A stretch of 64,000 nt of DNA, taken from the NCBI GenBank assembly GCA_016748015.1, contig JAAOMT010000324.1, positions 126,434 through 190,433 on the forward strand. Reading direction: 5' to 3'. The notes below the pieces were generated by a model. The model did no database searches. It was not told the origin of the DNA and was given only the letters and a program-made list of their open reading frames with translations. Shown here piece after piece: positions 35,424 to 46,849 of this stretch (position 1 is its first letter; every line of letters starts with the position of its first letter). The position numbers and the translations under genes are program-made. This DNA is from Geosiphon pyriformis (lineage: Eukaryota > Glomeromycota > Glomeromycetes > Archaeosporales > Geosiphonaceae).

Positions 35424-37484
35424 TCAAGATCCTGTTGGTTGTGTGAAAGAACTGGAGATCAGTTGGTGAACTACCATCAATAATCTCCAGCTTTGTTGGA
35501 TTAATCTTGGCCTTTGGGTTCTATTTTGAGGTAAGTTCTGTAGCGGTGTTTGAATTTGTTGGGGCTGATAAATTACCTGAGGCTGTAGTTGATAAATGAG
35601 TTGTGACTGTAACTGATAAATTGTTAGGGTTGTTGATTGATAAATTGGTGCTTGATATATTGGTAAATGATAAAATGGGTACTGTGTTATAGGTATGTAA
35701 TTTTGATAATATGGCTTTGAGTTTGGTAGATTATTCGGAATTTGAAACTGGTAATTGGGGTTTTGATATTGATTTCCTAATTGTTGGTTATTTAAGCAAT
35801 GGTGGCAATTGATTTGTAGGTGTTCTTGTTTACCATAATAGTGGTAAATGTGCGTTTCTTGTTGCCATTGTTGATTGGTTGATGATGATGGACACAACTA
35901 ATTCTGGAAACAATTCGCGTTTCCAGAATTATTGCATCATTGTGGTGGTTGATAAATTGCATAATTGTCAACTAAGTATCCCTCTAATTTCTGATTAATG
36001 AAATCACTAAATTGTTTCAATTTGGAATCCAATTCAGATGATCCATTCATTATTAAGTTAATGGCTTGGGTGTGGTTAGCTTCAAGTTCAGTGGCTTCAA
36101 AATCCCAGACATTTGTAATGGCTGCTTGCAGATCAATAGGATGCAATAGACATACACATTGCAGAATGCTACTGCATAATCCGCAAATAAACTGATTTAA
36201 GATCTGGGCCACTGTAAAATAATTGGCATTGATGGCTTGGATCTGGCACAGATTCCTGTAGAAGCACCCTAAGTAAGTAGTGACTGCTTCATTTTTTCTT
36301 TGTTTGATGATAGTGAATGTGTTTGCTAACCTGTTGATGCTGTTATTGTTGCTAAAATATCTTAAGAACTCAATTTTAAATGCATTGAAATCTTGGGGTT
36401 TGTTGACCAGGCTTTGGTATTATGAATTGGCAGTATTCTGGAGAAAATATGGGATGGCTTGCATGGCTTTAGCATCATTCTATCCATTAGCTGCAATGGC
36501 TTTCTCCACATTATTTAATCATACTTGGGTGTTGTCCTCTTCACTGGTGAATTTTTCAAGTTTGGCTATTGGTATGTATGCCATTGGATCTAAGTTGGGT
36601 TGTGGTTACTGCTGAATTTGTTATTGAGGTAGCAATTGTGGCTGTTGTTGCTATTGGGCATTTGGTGGAGCTGGTGGTGGATTGATCATGATTACTGGAG
36701 GTAAGTGCTGATTAATTATGTTGGAGTTTTGATTATTCTGATTTTCTGGAGTTTGATTAACTGGAGTTTTAATTTCTGAATGTTTTAGGATCGGGTTTTG
36801 CTTATTAACTTCCTGATTGCTACTCTCTTCTTCCTTGGAATCAGTTATTTCTCAAGAACTAATGGCTCCAAAATCTGGTTGTGGTGGTGGTGATTGAATT
36901 TCTGATGGCATTGGGAATTGTGATTTAAATCCCTCAAAATAATTGCTGTATGTTCCTAATAATTCTGTCTTCTTTTGTTTACTTTGGAATGGAATTCTGT
37001 TTAGTGGCATTGTCATGTTTGTTGTAACTGTGTTTATTATATTAATAGTGCTTCTGGATGTGTGGTGATATAATGGATTAGCAGGTGAATCAAATCTTTG
37101 TTTCTTTCAAGTGGGTAGTTGGATTTGCTTTGGTGTTCCTGCTGGTGTTTGTAGCCTTCTTTTGCCTTTGTTTGCAAAAGTGATAGGAAATTTCTGTTTG
37201 GTGTATTTTTCAATTTCTCTGTTTATTTTTGTAATTAAAGATGCAAATAGAAAATTTTGTGGAAGGATGGTGCTTTGGAGTAATTCACTGAAGAAGTTGT
37301 TGAAAGTAGATTCTGGATCTTCTTGGTCTTTCAAGTGATATACTATTCTTTTGTTGATGTAGCAATTGAAAGCTGATTCAGTTGGTCAACTATTATTTGT
37401 TAATCTAAGATAAATGTGATAGTGTTGAAATAAAAATTTTGCAAATTCTAAATGGTTTGTTCCTATTTCTTCAGATTTTGCCAC
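35424..37484 (-). pseudogene. gag of element B
   Basis: Starts at about 37,484 with GTG-GCA (ATG in element 2, GTG also in C). The N-terminal domain is 37,107-37,334 and further. The acidic linker is around 36,830. The capsid-like domain lies around 36,250 and 35,937-36,212. The knuckle YHYYGKQEHLQINC (in 35,424-35,897) has two Cys changed to Tyr. A Tyr/Gln/Pro-rich tail with PIYQ repeats follows. It is broken by TGA and TAG codons, mostly at expected Trp or Gln. Confidence 0.7.
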
Positions 37485-37529
37485 TGTTTAGATGATTATG
37501 GTTGGTGCTGTTCTCTGTAAAATTATACC

Positions 37530-37546
37530 TCACAGGGAGCACCAAA
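37530..37546 (-). other. Primer-binding site of element B
   Basis: Minus-strand TTTGGTGCTCCCTGTGAGG adjoins the LTR. GAGCACCAA in U5 (plus strand 37,596-37,604) is the exact complement of TTGGTGCTC at 37,537-37,545. The primer tRNA is not identified. Confidence 0.6.
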
Positions 37547-38390
37547 TGTTATAGATGATTATTTGGAGTCTCAAATCAAATAACAAATTCATAACTTGGT
37601 GCTCAATATCTTGACAATGCTGGTAATACTGGTATGTTAGTTGTATCTAAAAGTTTTAAAATTGAGTCTTTTATATAATAGACAGAGATTTAATAATGAT
37701 ATAATTAGTTGGTGAGTTGTGTTCCCAATTTCTGTCTTCAGCTTGGTGGCTGGTTTATTCTTTAGTCATGCCCTTCTGGTAAGCTATTTGTTAATATATA
37801 TATAATTTTACCCTTATTTCTGGGTCTTTTACTAGGCTATCCATGATGTTAATTACTCAGTGCTTTAATTTTTAATTAGTTAGTATATGACAGTAAAAAT
37901 AAAAGAAAAAAATAAATAAAAGAAAATAAAAAAATGAACCAAGGTAATATGCACGTTAGTATCTTATCAATAGCCATGATTAAGAGCTATTGTTCCAGCA
38001 TGGTTAGATATCAATTATTATCAACATAAAAAGTTGATAGTAGAAAGTAGATTTGGATAGTAAATGATTTATTTATTTAATATTTGTGGATAAAAGATTT
38101 TTAACTAAAGAATTTTTATCTTTTTACTTCTAATACTATCATTATATATACATAATTGATGTTCTACAAGATCACTCATATTTTTGAGTAATGTGCTATG
38201 ATTTCTTAAGCAATGTTCACATTGCTAAGCAATGTGCTCTAATTTTCTAACATTGCTCCACATTGCTGAGCAATGTGCTATGTTTTCTGACATTGCTCTA
38301 TATTGCTAAGCAATGTGTTCACATACTACATACTATTCATTCATTGGTCTATTATTCTCCCTATATCTGTTTTTCTTTTTATGAGTAACA
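37547..38390 (-). repeat. 5' LTR of element B (type 1)
   Basis: 844 bp, plus-strand ends TGTTAT and GAGTAACA. Palindrome array 38,165-38,320, TATA 38,142-38,153, stem-loop arms 37,968-37,974 and 37,986-37,992, pyrimidine tract (A-rich on plus) 37,895-37,935, U5 with GAGCACCAA. Confidence 0.85.
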
Positions 38391-39600
38391 ACATGCAACA
38401 GAATTAAAGATTAATAATAGTAATATACTAATTAATCCTTAGTTTATTGTATTAATTATCAAGATCACACTAGTGGAGTTCAGAAAGTGGATTTACCCAA
38501 AACCTAAATTCTTAAAACTATTTAAGTCTTCTGATTACTTTAGAAAACAGTGTATTCAACAATTTGAAAACCAATTAACAACCACTTACGAACAACATTC
38601 TACTAACAACTATTACAGAGAACAAATTACTTGCCACCAACATTTTTTTTGAATTAGAAACTCACTTAGAAACACTATTCTTTAGTAAAGTTATTCTTAA
38701 TGCCAAACTAATTACCACCATATATACTGATGCTAAAATTGGTAATTACTCTATTAAAATAATTCTTAATAGTAGTTCAGCAGACAGTATCATTACATGA
38801 CAACTCATAGACCAATTAGATTACCAAGTTATTTATGCTATTAGCACCAGAATTATTATCACTAATAGAGCCATCAAGACTTTTATTGGTGAAATTAACA
38901 ACTTTTTGTTTGAAATTAATAATATTATAATACCCATCAATGTTTTTGTAATAGAAGCCACACAATATCAAGCTTTTATTAATAACAACTGGCTGTTCAA
39001 GACCAACATTGCATTTAATTGAAATATTTAAAAGCTACAGTTCAGTCAAGATAATTAGCAAACTTAAGTATCTGCTACCTGTAACCACTTTAAAACAAAT
39101 ACTACTAACCAATTATCACTAATTGAGTTTAAATAAAAAAAGAAGAAACCTACCTAAAAAGCTTATCAAGTTTTGTGGACTGATAACAAACACAATAAAT
39201 TATTACCAATATTTTTGTGAGATAATAAAGAGAAAAAAAAAAAAAGAACAAGCCAGAAGTAACCACAACCACTGAAAAAATAACTAATGGCTGTAATAAA
39301 TTATACTCTATAGATACAAGAAAAAAACTACCTTATATTCTACTAAAATGTATCAATTATAAAAAAAACTTTTATCTATAGGAGCTTGAATCTTGCCAGA
39401 AAAAAACTATTGGATGCATATTTACTATTATTGTAAACCATATTACTGAAAACATTTTGGTTATCTTAAGTAACAAGAAAAGTAGGACAATAAGCTATGT
39501 CTTGCTTATAAGGAAACACTGCTTAATAAAAAAATATGGAATAATATTTCTGATTGAAAAAAAATGTACAATGTATTATGTTAATACACAATTCTTATTA
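38391..39600 (+). pseudogene. End of gag, protease and zinc domain of element C
   Basis: Resumes element C after B. The protease starts near 38,720 (TIYTDAKIGNYSIKIILNSSSADSI). The catalytic triplet is NSS, thus dead. EATQYQAFINNNWL follows at 38,955. A decayed Cys-rich domain is visible at about 39,345-39,580 (CINY, YCKPYY, several Cys now Tyr). No frame exceeds 60 codons. Confidence 0.6.
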
Positions 39601-39859
39601 GCAACTGGTTAAACAGAAAAACACTTTTCAATGCTATATAGAACCAAGCACTTTCACACTTGGACAGTTATTTACACAACAAAGATAAAATTTAACAAAT
39701 AACAAGTGCCAAAATTGAAGACAATTTACTTAACAAAATATTGACTATCAAAAATAATCCATTAAAACCTGTTGAAACTATTTATATTTCCAATTTAAAT
39801 GTATTTATTGACATTTTAAACAATTCAGAACAATTCATAAACACTACCAAGATTTAGCA

Positions 39860-41050
39860 CTCACTAAAAAAAAACAAAAGCAGTATTTAAAACAGTTAAA
39901 TGCAAAATTTTGTAAATATTGCTTAATTCTTAATAACTTCAAATATTGTGATAATTGTAATCTTATCTATAATCTATTATTATGTATGATCTATTTAATC
40001 TCCAAAAAAAAAACCAATCAGCAAATGTGCATTAGAATTGGAATTGAAAATCAATTGTAATTTAGACTTTGACAATAATAACAACAATAGTTCTAATTCT
40101 ATTCACTATGACAATAACAACAATAATTCAAACTCTAATTACAATCCTAAACAATATATTACACTTTCAGATCTGTTAATAGAGCAGGAACTAAAATAAT
40201 TTAGTAATAATAATAAAAATATTATATTAAAACATACATATAATACTGATACAGAGTTTGATCTTAAGTATTTAGAAAAAACTGTTATCAGATTAAAATC
40301 TCTTTCACACATCAGTATAAATCTGAAAATAACACTGGAAATTTTAACAACAACAATAGTCTAAATAGTTTTTAGATCTAATTTAGTAAAAAATAAAATT
40401 AATATTAAAGAAGAAATAATTGATACAAAATATGTAGAAAATATTATTGCAATACTACAAAATGACTTAGAAAAAGGATATGTAATTGAACTAAATGAAA
40501 AAATAGCACAAACAATATTCCTGCTATTAGTTAAAATAGCTTAGTTAGTATTAATAAGAACAAAAAAAAAGTTAGAGATTACAGCAAGAAGAATAAAAGA
40601 ATTTGAATCAACAAACAGAATAGATATACTAGTTAATATATCAGAAAAAAAACAATTAATAAGAAAGAAATTATCTTCATTTATTAATCAATTTCTATTT
40701 TCTTATATAATCAGTATATAGTAGTTATAAAAAGAAAAATAAAAGACCAATTCCAAATTTTTGAAGCTAAAACAAACATTTGTGAATCAAAAAAAATTGC
40801 TATTACTAATTTCTATATATTAATCAAAAACAACAAACACATCAAAATTTCCATATACAACACAACTAAAAATTTTATAAAAATATCAAATAGAACTACT
40901 ATTAGATACTTAAGCACTAAAGTTAAGAATCAAATATCTACTACCATTTCAAATTTTCTACAGCTTTGCAAATATGTGGACATTATATTACAAATTATAT
41001 ATGGACAAGAAGAATATTATTTGTTGTAACCAAAACAATTAGAACAAATG
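39860..41050 (+). pseudogene. Zinc finger-dUTPase segment of element C pol
   Basis: The finger CKYC..CDNC is at 39,910-39,960, followed by an Asn-rich linker (40,060-40,160). The dUTPase lies at 40,240-40,650: motif 1 TEFDL, motif 3 EEIIDTKYVENI with the catalytic Asp kept (40,410-40,450), motif 4 KIAQTIF (40,500). Strong A bias (Lys/Asn/Ile codons) and several stops. Confidence 0.6.
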
Positions 41051-41099
41051 AACTTGAGGAATTTAGATCCACTTTAACAAATACAACTAAAAATGCTAC

Positions 41100-42430
41100 T
41101 TAACAATTTCACTAATATTTTTGCCAGTAAAAATAAATTTGACAGAACTAATATCATTCAATACCAGATCAAAACTGAAGATATAATGTCAATCACACAA
41201 AGAGCATACAGAATGTTATCAGCTAGTCATAAAATCATTTGACAAGAAATCAACAAAATGTTGGACAATAAGTTAATTCAATTATTAATGAGTTCATGAT
41301 CATTATCAATGATATTAATTTATAAAAAAAATAAAAAAACCACTTTTGTGTAGATTATAAAAAACTCAATAGTATTATTTATGAAGATAATTATTTAATT
41401 TTATGAATTTAAAAGTTATTTGATGCTTTTAAAAAAAAAAATTGTTCTTAACATTAGACTTAGATAGTGGTTACTAACAAATAGCCATAAATCTAACTAA
41501 TAAAAAAAATAGTGTTTACCACCAGAGAAAAAAATTTTGAATTTAATGTTATACTATTTGGCTTAATTAATGTTCCAGTTACTTTCCAATAACTTATGAA
41601 AATTGTTTATATTAGGCTGCTATAAAAATCAGTAGTTGTTTATTTAGACAACACCAATATGTTCTCAAAAAGATTCAATGATCATTTTTATTATCTCCAA
41701 CAAGTGTTTAAAAGATTAAAAAGAGCTAAATTGAAATTAAATGTAACTAAATGTTTCTTTGGCAAAACTAAACTCAAGTTTTTGGAACATATTATAAGCA
41801 AAAACATCATCAAAACAGATTCAAACAAAATCGAAATAGTTAAAAACTTTTTAGTATCAATTAACTTGATAAAACTAAAAACATTTTTGGAATTTACTAG
41901 ATACTATTACCATTTTATCCAAAACTTTTCCAAACTGACCCAACTATTTCACTAGCTTTAAGTAAAGAATGTTAAATATAAATGAATGAAAACTTAACAA
42001 GAAGCTTTTGACATCTTAAGAAGAAAGCTTATTTAAACTTCAATATTAATCTATTTAAATTACAACAAATTATTTATCATTACTACTAATGTATTTAGTC
42101 AAACATTGAGAACTGTATTGTATCAAAAAGAAGCAAATAAATAAGAACATTTAATAGCATATGCTAATAGAAATTTAAGTTCAGCCAAAAAGAATTATAA
42201 CACTTTAGCATTAAAATATTTAGCTATCTATTGGGCTATTATCAAATAAAAAAAATATTTAAGTTAAAAGTTTGATGTATATACTGATCACAAAGAATTG
42301 ACATCATTTAAAAGCAAAAATTTGAAAATAATTGCCATGTAAGATGAAAATAGAATTATTACCATTTAATTATACTATACATTATTAAAATAGAAATGCT
42401 AATAGTTTGTTACAAATTTAACAAATCTAA
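41100..42430 (+). pseudogene. Reverse transcriptase and RNase H of element C
   Basis: RT from about 41,130. The catalytic box at about 41,640 reads YLDN. The thumb and connection are open at 41,659-41,955 (FFGKTKLKFLEHIISKN). RNase H follows to about 42,430 with TTN in place of TTD and YTDHKE retained. Decayed by stops. Confidence 0.7.
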
Positions 42431-42599
42431 AAACATTTTAAACAAAAAATATAACAAAAAATAAACACATAAAAATATCAAAAATTCTAATATTATATTA
42501 ATACTCAGCAGTTCAAAGAGAAATTATCTCAAAAAAAACAAAACAACATAAAACAACAAGCAAAATATTTTATTACTTACCAAAATATATTATATTAAA

Positions 42600-43830
42600 A
42601 AAACAGAAAATACCTAAATCAGTCACTTAAAGTAATTACAGAACCAAAAAAAGAAACAATATTGTTCAACATGTATTTAAATTCAACAACAGAACATTTT
42701 TATAAAGAAGCAACTATAAAAAGAACCAGAAAAAGATATTATTGGCCAGTTATATATTCAAATATCATTTAATATGTTTAAAATTATGATGTTTGTCAGA
42801 AAAAAAGAGAAACAAGACCTAGTGAACCACTAAAACCAATTAAAATAGGACAACTATTTAATTGAATTGAAATTAACTTAGTTGAACTATTAATAATAAC
42901 CAGCAAAGACAATTAATATATAGCAGCAGTTATAAACTATCTTATAAAATGGCCAGAAGCAAAAGCAATTCAAAGAGCAAATGCAGAATTTATAGCTAAA
43001 TTTATACACCAAGATTTAATTTGTTAACATGAATGCCCAAAAAAATTATTATTAGATCAAAAAACTTATTTTGTAAACAAAACATTAACAAAATTAAGTC
43101 AAAAATTTGGAATTAAAAGACTATTATTATTACCATATCATTCCCAAACAAATGACTTAGTCAAAAAATTCAACAAAAAATTGTGTAAAACAATAGCCAA
43201 GATTAGCCAAAAAAACCGGGATAAATAAGATTTGTTTATACTATTAGTATTATTTGCTTATTGGACAATAAAGCAAAATACTATATAAGCAATACTATTT
43301 AAACTTGTTTATAGTAAAACAGCAATATTATTAGTTAAAATAGATATCAACACATATCTAACAAAACCAATAACAGAAACCAACTTTCAAAAAATATTGC
43401 TAAGAAAAACATATGACTTAATGAAAACATTAGAAAACAAAAGGCAAAGAGCAGCTAATAATATACAAAAATTATAGACAAAACAAAAAAAACAACATAA
43501 TAACCAATTATTAGATAAACCAGTTAAATTCAAGATTGAAGACAAAGTATTCTTATATTATACCAAAGCAGAAAAACAATAGAATGGAAAATTTGATCCC
43601 AAATAGGATAGATCATTTTACATTGAAGAAATTCTAAAAAATAAAGCTTATAAATTAAGAGAGAACAACAAAATCTTAGCTAAAACAGCACATGGAAATT
43701 AACTGAACTATATTACAATATAATATCATTATTTACCAGTAATATTTCACAACTAGAAATACAACAAATACTAGTTCAACTAGATAAAATTTTATGAAAT
43801 CTAGAACCAATCATAATTATTAACACAAAC
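42600..43830 (+). pseudogene. Integrase of element C
   Basis: Zinc-binding part at 42,670-42,800 (YDVCQ where CDACQ is expected), catalytic core at 42,850-43,200 (AVINYLIKWPEA with the first Asp as Asn; LLLDQ keeps the second Asp), and C-terminal domain near 43,520-43,640 (FKIEDKVFLYYTKAEKQ). Multiple TAA/TAG/TGA. Confidence 0.65.
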
Positions 43831-43896
43831 ACATCAGATTAATTTACAAAATAGTATATAAAAAGACACAATATATGCAATAAAAACAACAAGAAA

Positions 43897-44540
43897 AGAT
43901 AAAAATTTCAGACCACATCTATACAATAGTGTAATAATTATTCCAGACTATAAATCAAAAACAATTAGATATGAAAATTGTTATTAATTATCAAACAATT
44001 TGCTATTAAAACACCAAAAAAGAAAAAAAAACAAGAATTACCTCATATTATTGACCATAAAACCAAACAATACACTAGTTAGATAAAATTATAAAAAAAA
44101 TAAAAAACACTTTTGGAAAAATATTAGTGATAATTTTAACAAAAAAGCTAACCAAAAAAAACTAAAAGCAATAAATAGAACAACTTCCAGTATCATATTG
44201 TTATTATTAGTTAGGACAAAAATTAAATATTCAAAAATTATATATCAATAAATCCAAAATAATATTTAATCAAAAAATAGTATAACAGATTGAAAATTTT
44301 ATTGGAAAGAAAACAAATTTTAGACTATATATTAAAACAATTTATTGACTACACATCATATTTTAAAATTATTCAGAAATATTACTACACCAAAAAATGG
44401 AAACAATAATTGTTAACCAATAGAAAAAAATAAACAACTCTCAATATAAAAAAATAAAGAACAAAATCAAACAAACAGTATTAAAAAGAAAAATAATAGA
44501 CTTGATTCAAAATAAAAATTTTGACAGAGCTTAATATTAA
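43897..44540 (+). pseudogene. Third ORF of element C
   Basis: Translation aligns end to end with the third ORF of B: KISDHIYTI.., QLPVSYCYYQLGQKLNIQKLYINKSK, IENFIGKKTN, then TIY-TGA-LH. It ends just before the purine tract and the 3' LTR. More than ten stops. Confirms that the third ORF is a fixed part of this element family. Confidence 0.6.
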
Positions 44541-44554
44541 AAAAGAGAAGATAA

Positions 44555-45562
44555 TATTATTTATAAATAAAGTACAAAAAAAAAAGTAGAAAAAACAGAT
44601 AGAAAAATAGACTAATAAGAGAATAATATTTAATAAGTGAGCATAATATTTAAAAAATATAATATATTGCTTAGCAATATATATATTATTAGTAAATTAT
44701 GGTATACTGTTCAGCAATAAGCATATTATCAGAAAATCATGATATATTGCTTAGCAATAAACACATTGTTAAAAAATTATGATATATTGCTTAATAATAA
44801 GCATATTGTTAAGAAAAATAGGGCATATTGCTCAAGAAAATATAAGATTTTATATAACAAGAAATATGTATATATAGTAAGAGTATTAGAAACAAAAAAG
44901 ACAAAATCAATACCAATAATCAGTTAGAATTGATATCAACAATCAATTAGAATTTATTATTTACCCAATATTTTTCACTTTAAAAAGTATTTTTCTACAA
45001 CTTGAAGTAGAATTAAATTACATATTAATAAAATATTAATTATTATCTAAATCTATGTTATCATCACTTGATTAAGAAATATTAATTATTTTTACTCTAT
45101 TAATACTTTATGTTAATAAAATTCAATATTTAATTATATTAAACCAATAGTTCTTAATTATAACTATTAACAGAATACAAATTTTTTATTTTTCTTTTCT
45201 TATTTTTTTTTATTTTTTTTATTTTTTTTTGTTTTATTTTTTTGTTGTTTATTAATTGATTAAAAAAATTAAGCACTGAGTATTTAATGTCAAAAATAAT
45301 CTGATAAAAAACCCAGAAATAAGGATAGAAATTTAAAAATAGCTTACCAGAAAAACATGACTGCCAAAATAAACCAGCCATCATACTGAAGAAAAAAATT
45401 CACAAAAGAAATTTTTAATTAAATTTTTGTTTATTATACAAAAAACTTAACCAAAACCTTCAAACTCCAAAATCTTCAGAAATTATTAACATTACTCAAC
45501 TATTAAATACTAAGTTACAGATTTGTTATTTGTATTAACATTTTAAATAATTACTTATAATA
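44555..45562 (+). repeat. 3' LTR of element C (type 1)
   Basis: About 1,008 bp, decayed ends tattat..ttataata. Palindrome array 44,640-44,840, TATA 44,865-44,877, pyrimidine tract 45,183-45,245, U5 near 45,510. Followed by tcat, which does not match the atga before the 5' LTR. Confidence 0.75.
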
Positions 45563-45599
45563 TCATTAAAATTTATTGAATTTGTTTTTATTCTAAATT

Positions 45600-46840
45600 C
45601 AAATATTTTTGCTAATATTATAAGTAATACAGAACAATTTCATAAACATTACCAAGAATTGGCATCTACTTAAGAAGAGCAAAAACAGTATTTAAAACAA
45701 TTAAATACTAAACTCTGTAAATATTGTTTAATTTTTAATAATTTTAAATATTGTAATAAATGTGACTTTATTTATAATTTATTATCATGTATAATTTATT
45801 CAATTCTTAAGAAAAAAGAACCAATTAGTAGATATGTTTCAGAATTAAAATCAAAAATCAATTATAATTCAGATTTTAATAATAATAATAACAATAATTC
45901 TAATAATATTAACAATAGTAATAATAATAATTTAACTTCAATTTAAATTTTAAACACTATATTGTGTTTTCAAATTTTTCTATGAAGCAGAAAATTAAAT
46001 AGTTCAGTAATAATAATGAAGATATTATGTTTAAATACATCTATAATATTAATATAGAATTTAATCTTAAATATCTTGAAAAGAATAATCATGTGAAGAA
46101 AGGAATCAATGTAAAAAGAGGAATCATTAATGCTGGATATACCGGAAATATCATTGTAATACTACAGAACAATTTGGATAAGTCCTACAAAATAGAATCC
46201 CATGAAAAGATTGCCCAAGCCCTCTTTCTGCCCTTAGTCAAACTACCCCAACTAACCCTGGTCACAACCCAAGCAGAATTAAGCCTCACTGCCTGAGGAA
46301 TCAGTGGGTTCAGATCAAGTGGAAGAGAAAATGTACCAGTCAATCTCATAGAGGAAGACAGTAACCAGGTAAAACTTATCTACACTGACACCATTATTTC
46401 TATCCCTTTCTATTGATAATATATCTTTAAGGTGAATTGGAAGATTTAAGACCAAGTCCTGATATTTGAAGCCAACTCTAAAATTTGTGCCCTAGCAGAT
46501 ATTGCTAACTTATATCTCCCAACAAAAACTCATAAACACTTCAAAATTCTCATTTACAATCTGACCGAAGATGTTATAAAAATTCCTGAGGGAATCCTTG
46601 TCAGTTCCATATCCACAAATATTCAGAATCCCAAAAAACCCCAGTCTATTCCAGATTTCGCGCAATTATTCTTATTCTGTGACATTACATTCCAAGTATG
46701 GAATTTGCCAAAAGAAAGTTATCTGTTCACACCAAAAAAAATTAATAAATTGAATTTAGGAAACTTAAGTACCCTGTAACAAATGCAACTTAAAGTCTTT
46801 CTAAAACAGTATGCTGATGTCTTTGCCAGCGAAAATGAGT
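45600..46840 (+). pseudogene. Zinc finger-dUTPase segment of element E pol
   Basis: The finger CKYC..CNKC is at about 45,715-45,765, followed by an Asn-rich linker. dUTPase motif 1 is decayed (IEFNL, 46,055). Motif 3 is GIINAGYTGNI (46,117-46,150) with Asn for the catalytic Asp, motif 4 KIAQALF, and motif 5 GFRSSGREN after a TGA (46,295). 46,027-46,296 is open. The segment leading to RT ends about 46,840. Confidence 0.65.
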
Positions 46841-46849
46841 TTGGACGTA

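Larger units (their letters stand above)
28382..38390 (-). mobile_element. Ty3/Gypsy element B (type 1 LTRs), complete
   Basis: 10,009 bp inserted in element C near the gag/protease boundary, in opposite orientation. It has both LTRs, PBS, gag, protease, zinc domains, dUTPase, RT, RNase H, integrase, third ORF and polypurine tract. The 4-bp flanks ATAT (28,378-28,381) and ACAT (38,391-38,394) differ by a single C to T change, consistent with a decayed duplication. Stops and a few frameshifts are scattered throughout. Confidence 0.88.
4177..45562 (+). mobile_element. Ty3/Gypsy element C, opened by nested insertions
   Basis: A plus-strand LTR retrotransposon whose own sequence is 4,177-6,103, 26,528-28,381 and 38,391-45,562. 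The rest is later insertions. Joining across the breaks is supported by alignment with element B: the gag start at 6,035-6,103 continues at 26,528, and the gag end at 28,381 continues at 38,391. The order is LTR, PBS, gag, protease, zinc domain, dUTPase, RT, RNase H, integrase, third ORF, LTR. Its LTRs are type 1, like B. The 4-bp flanks (atga before, tcat after) do not match, and the left neighbour is a minus-strand remnant while the right neighbour is a plus-strand one, so a later rearrangement at one end is likely. Confidence 0.8.
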
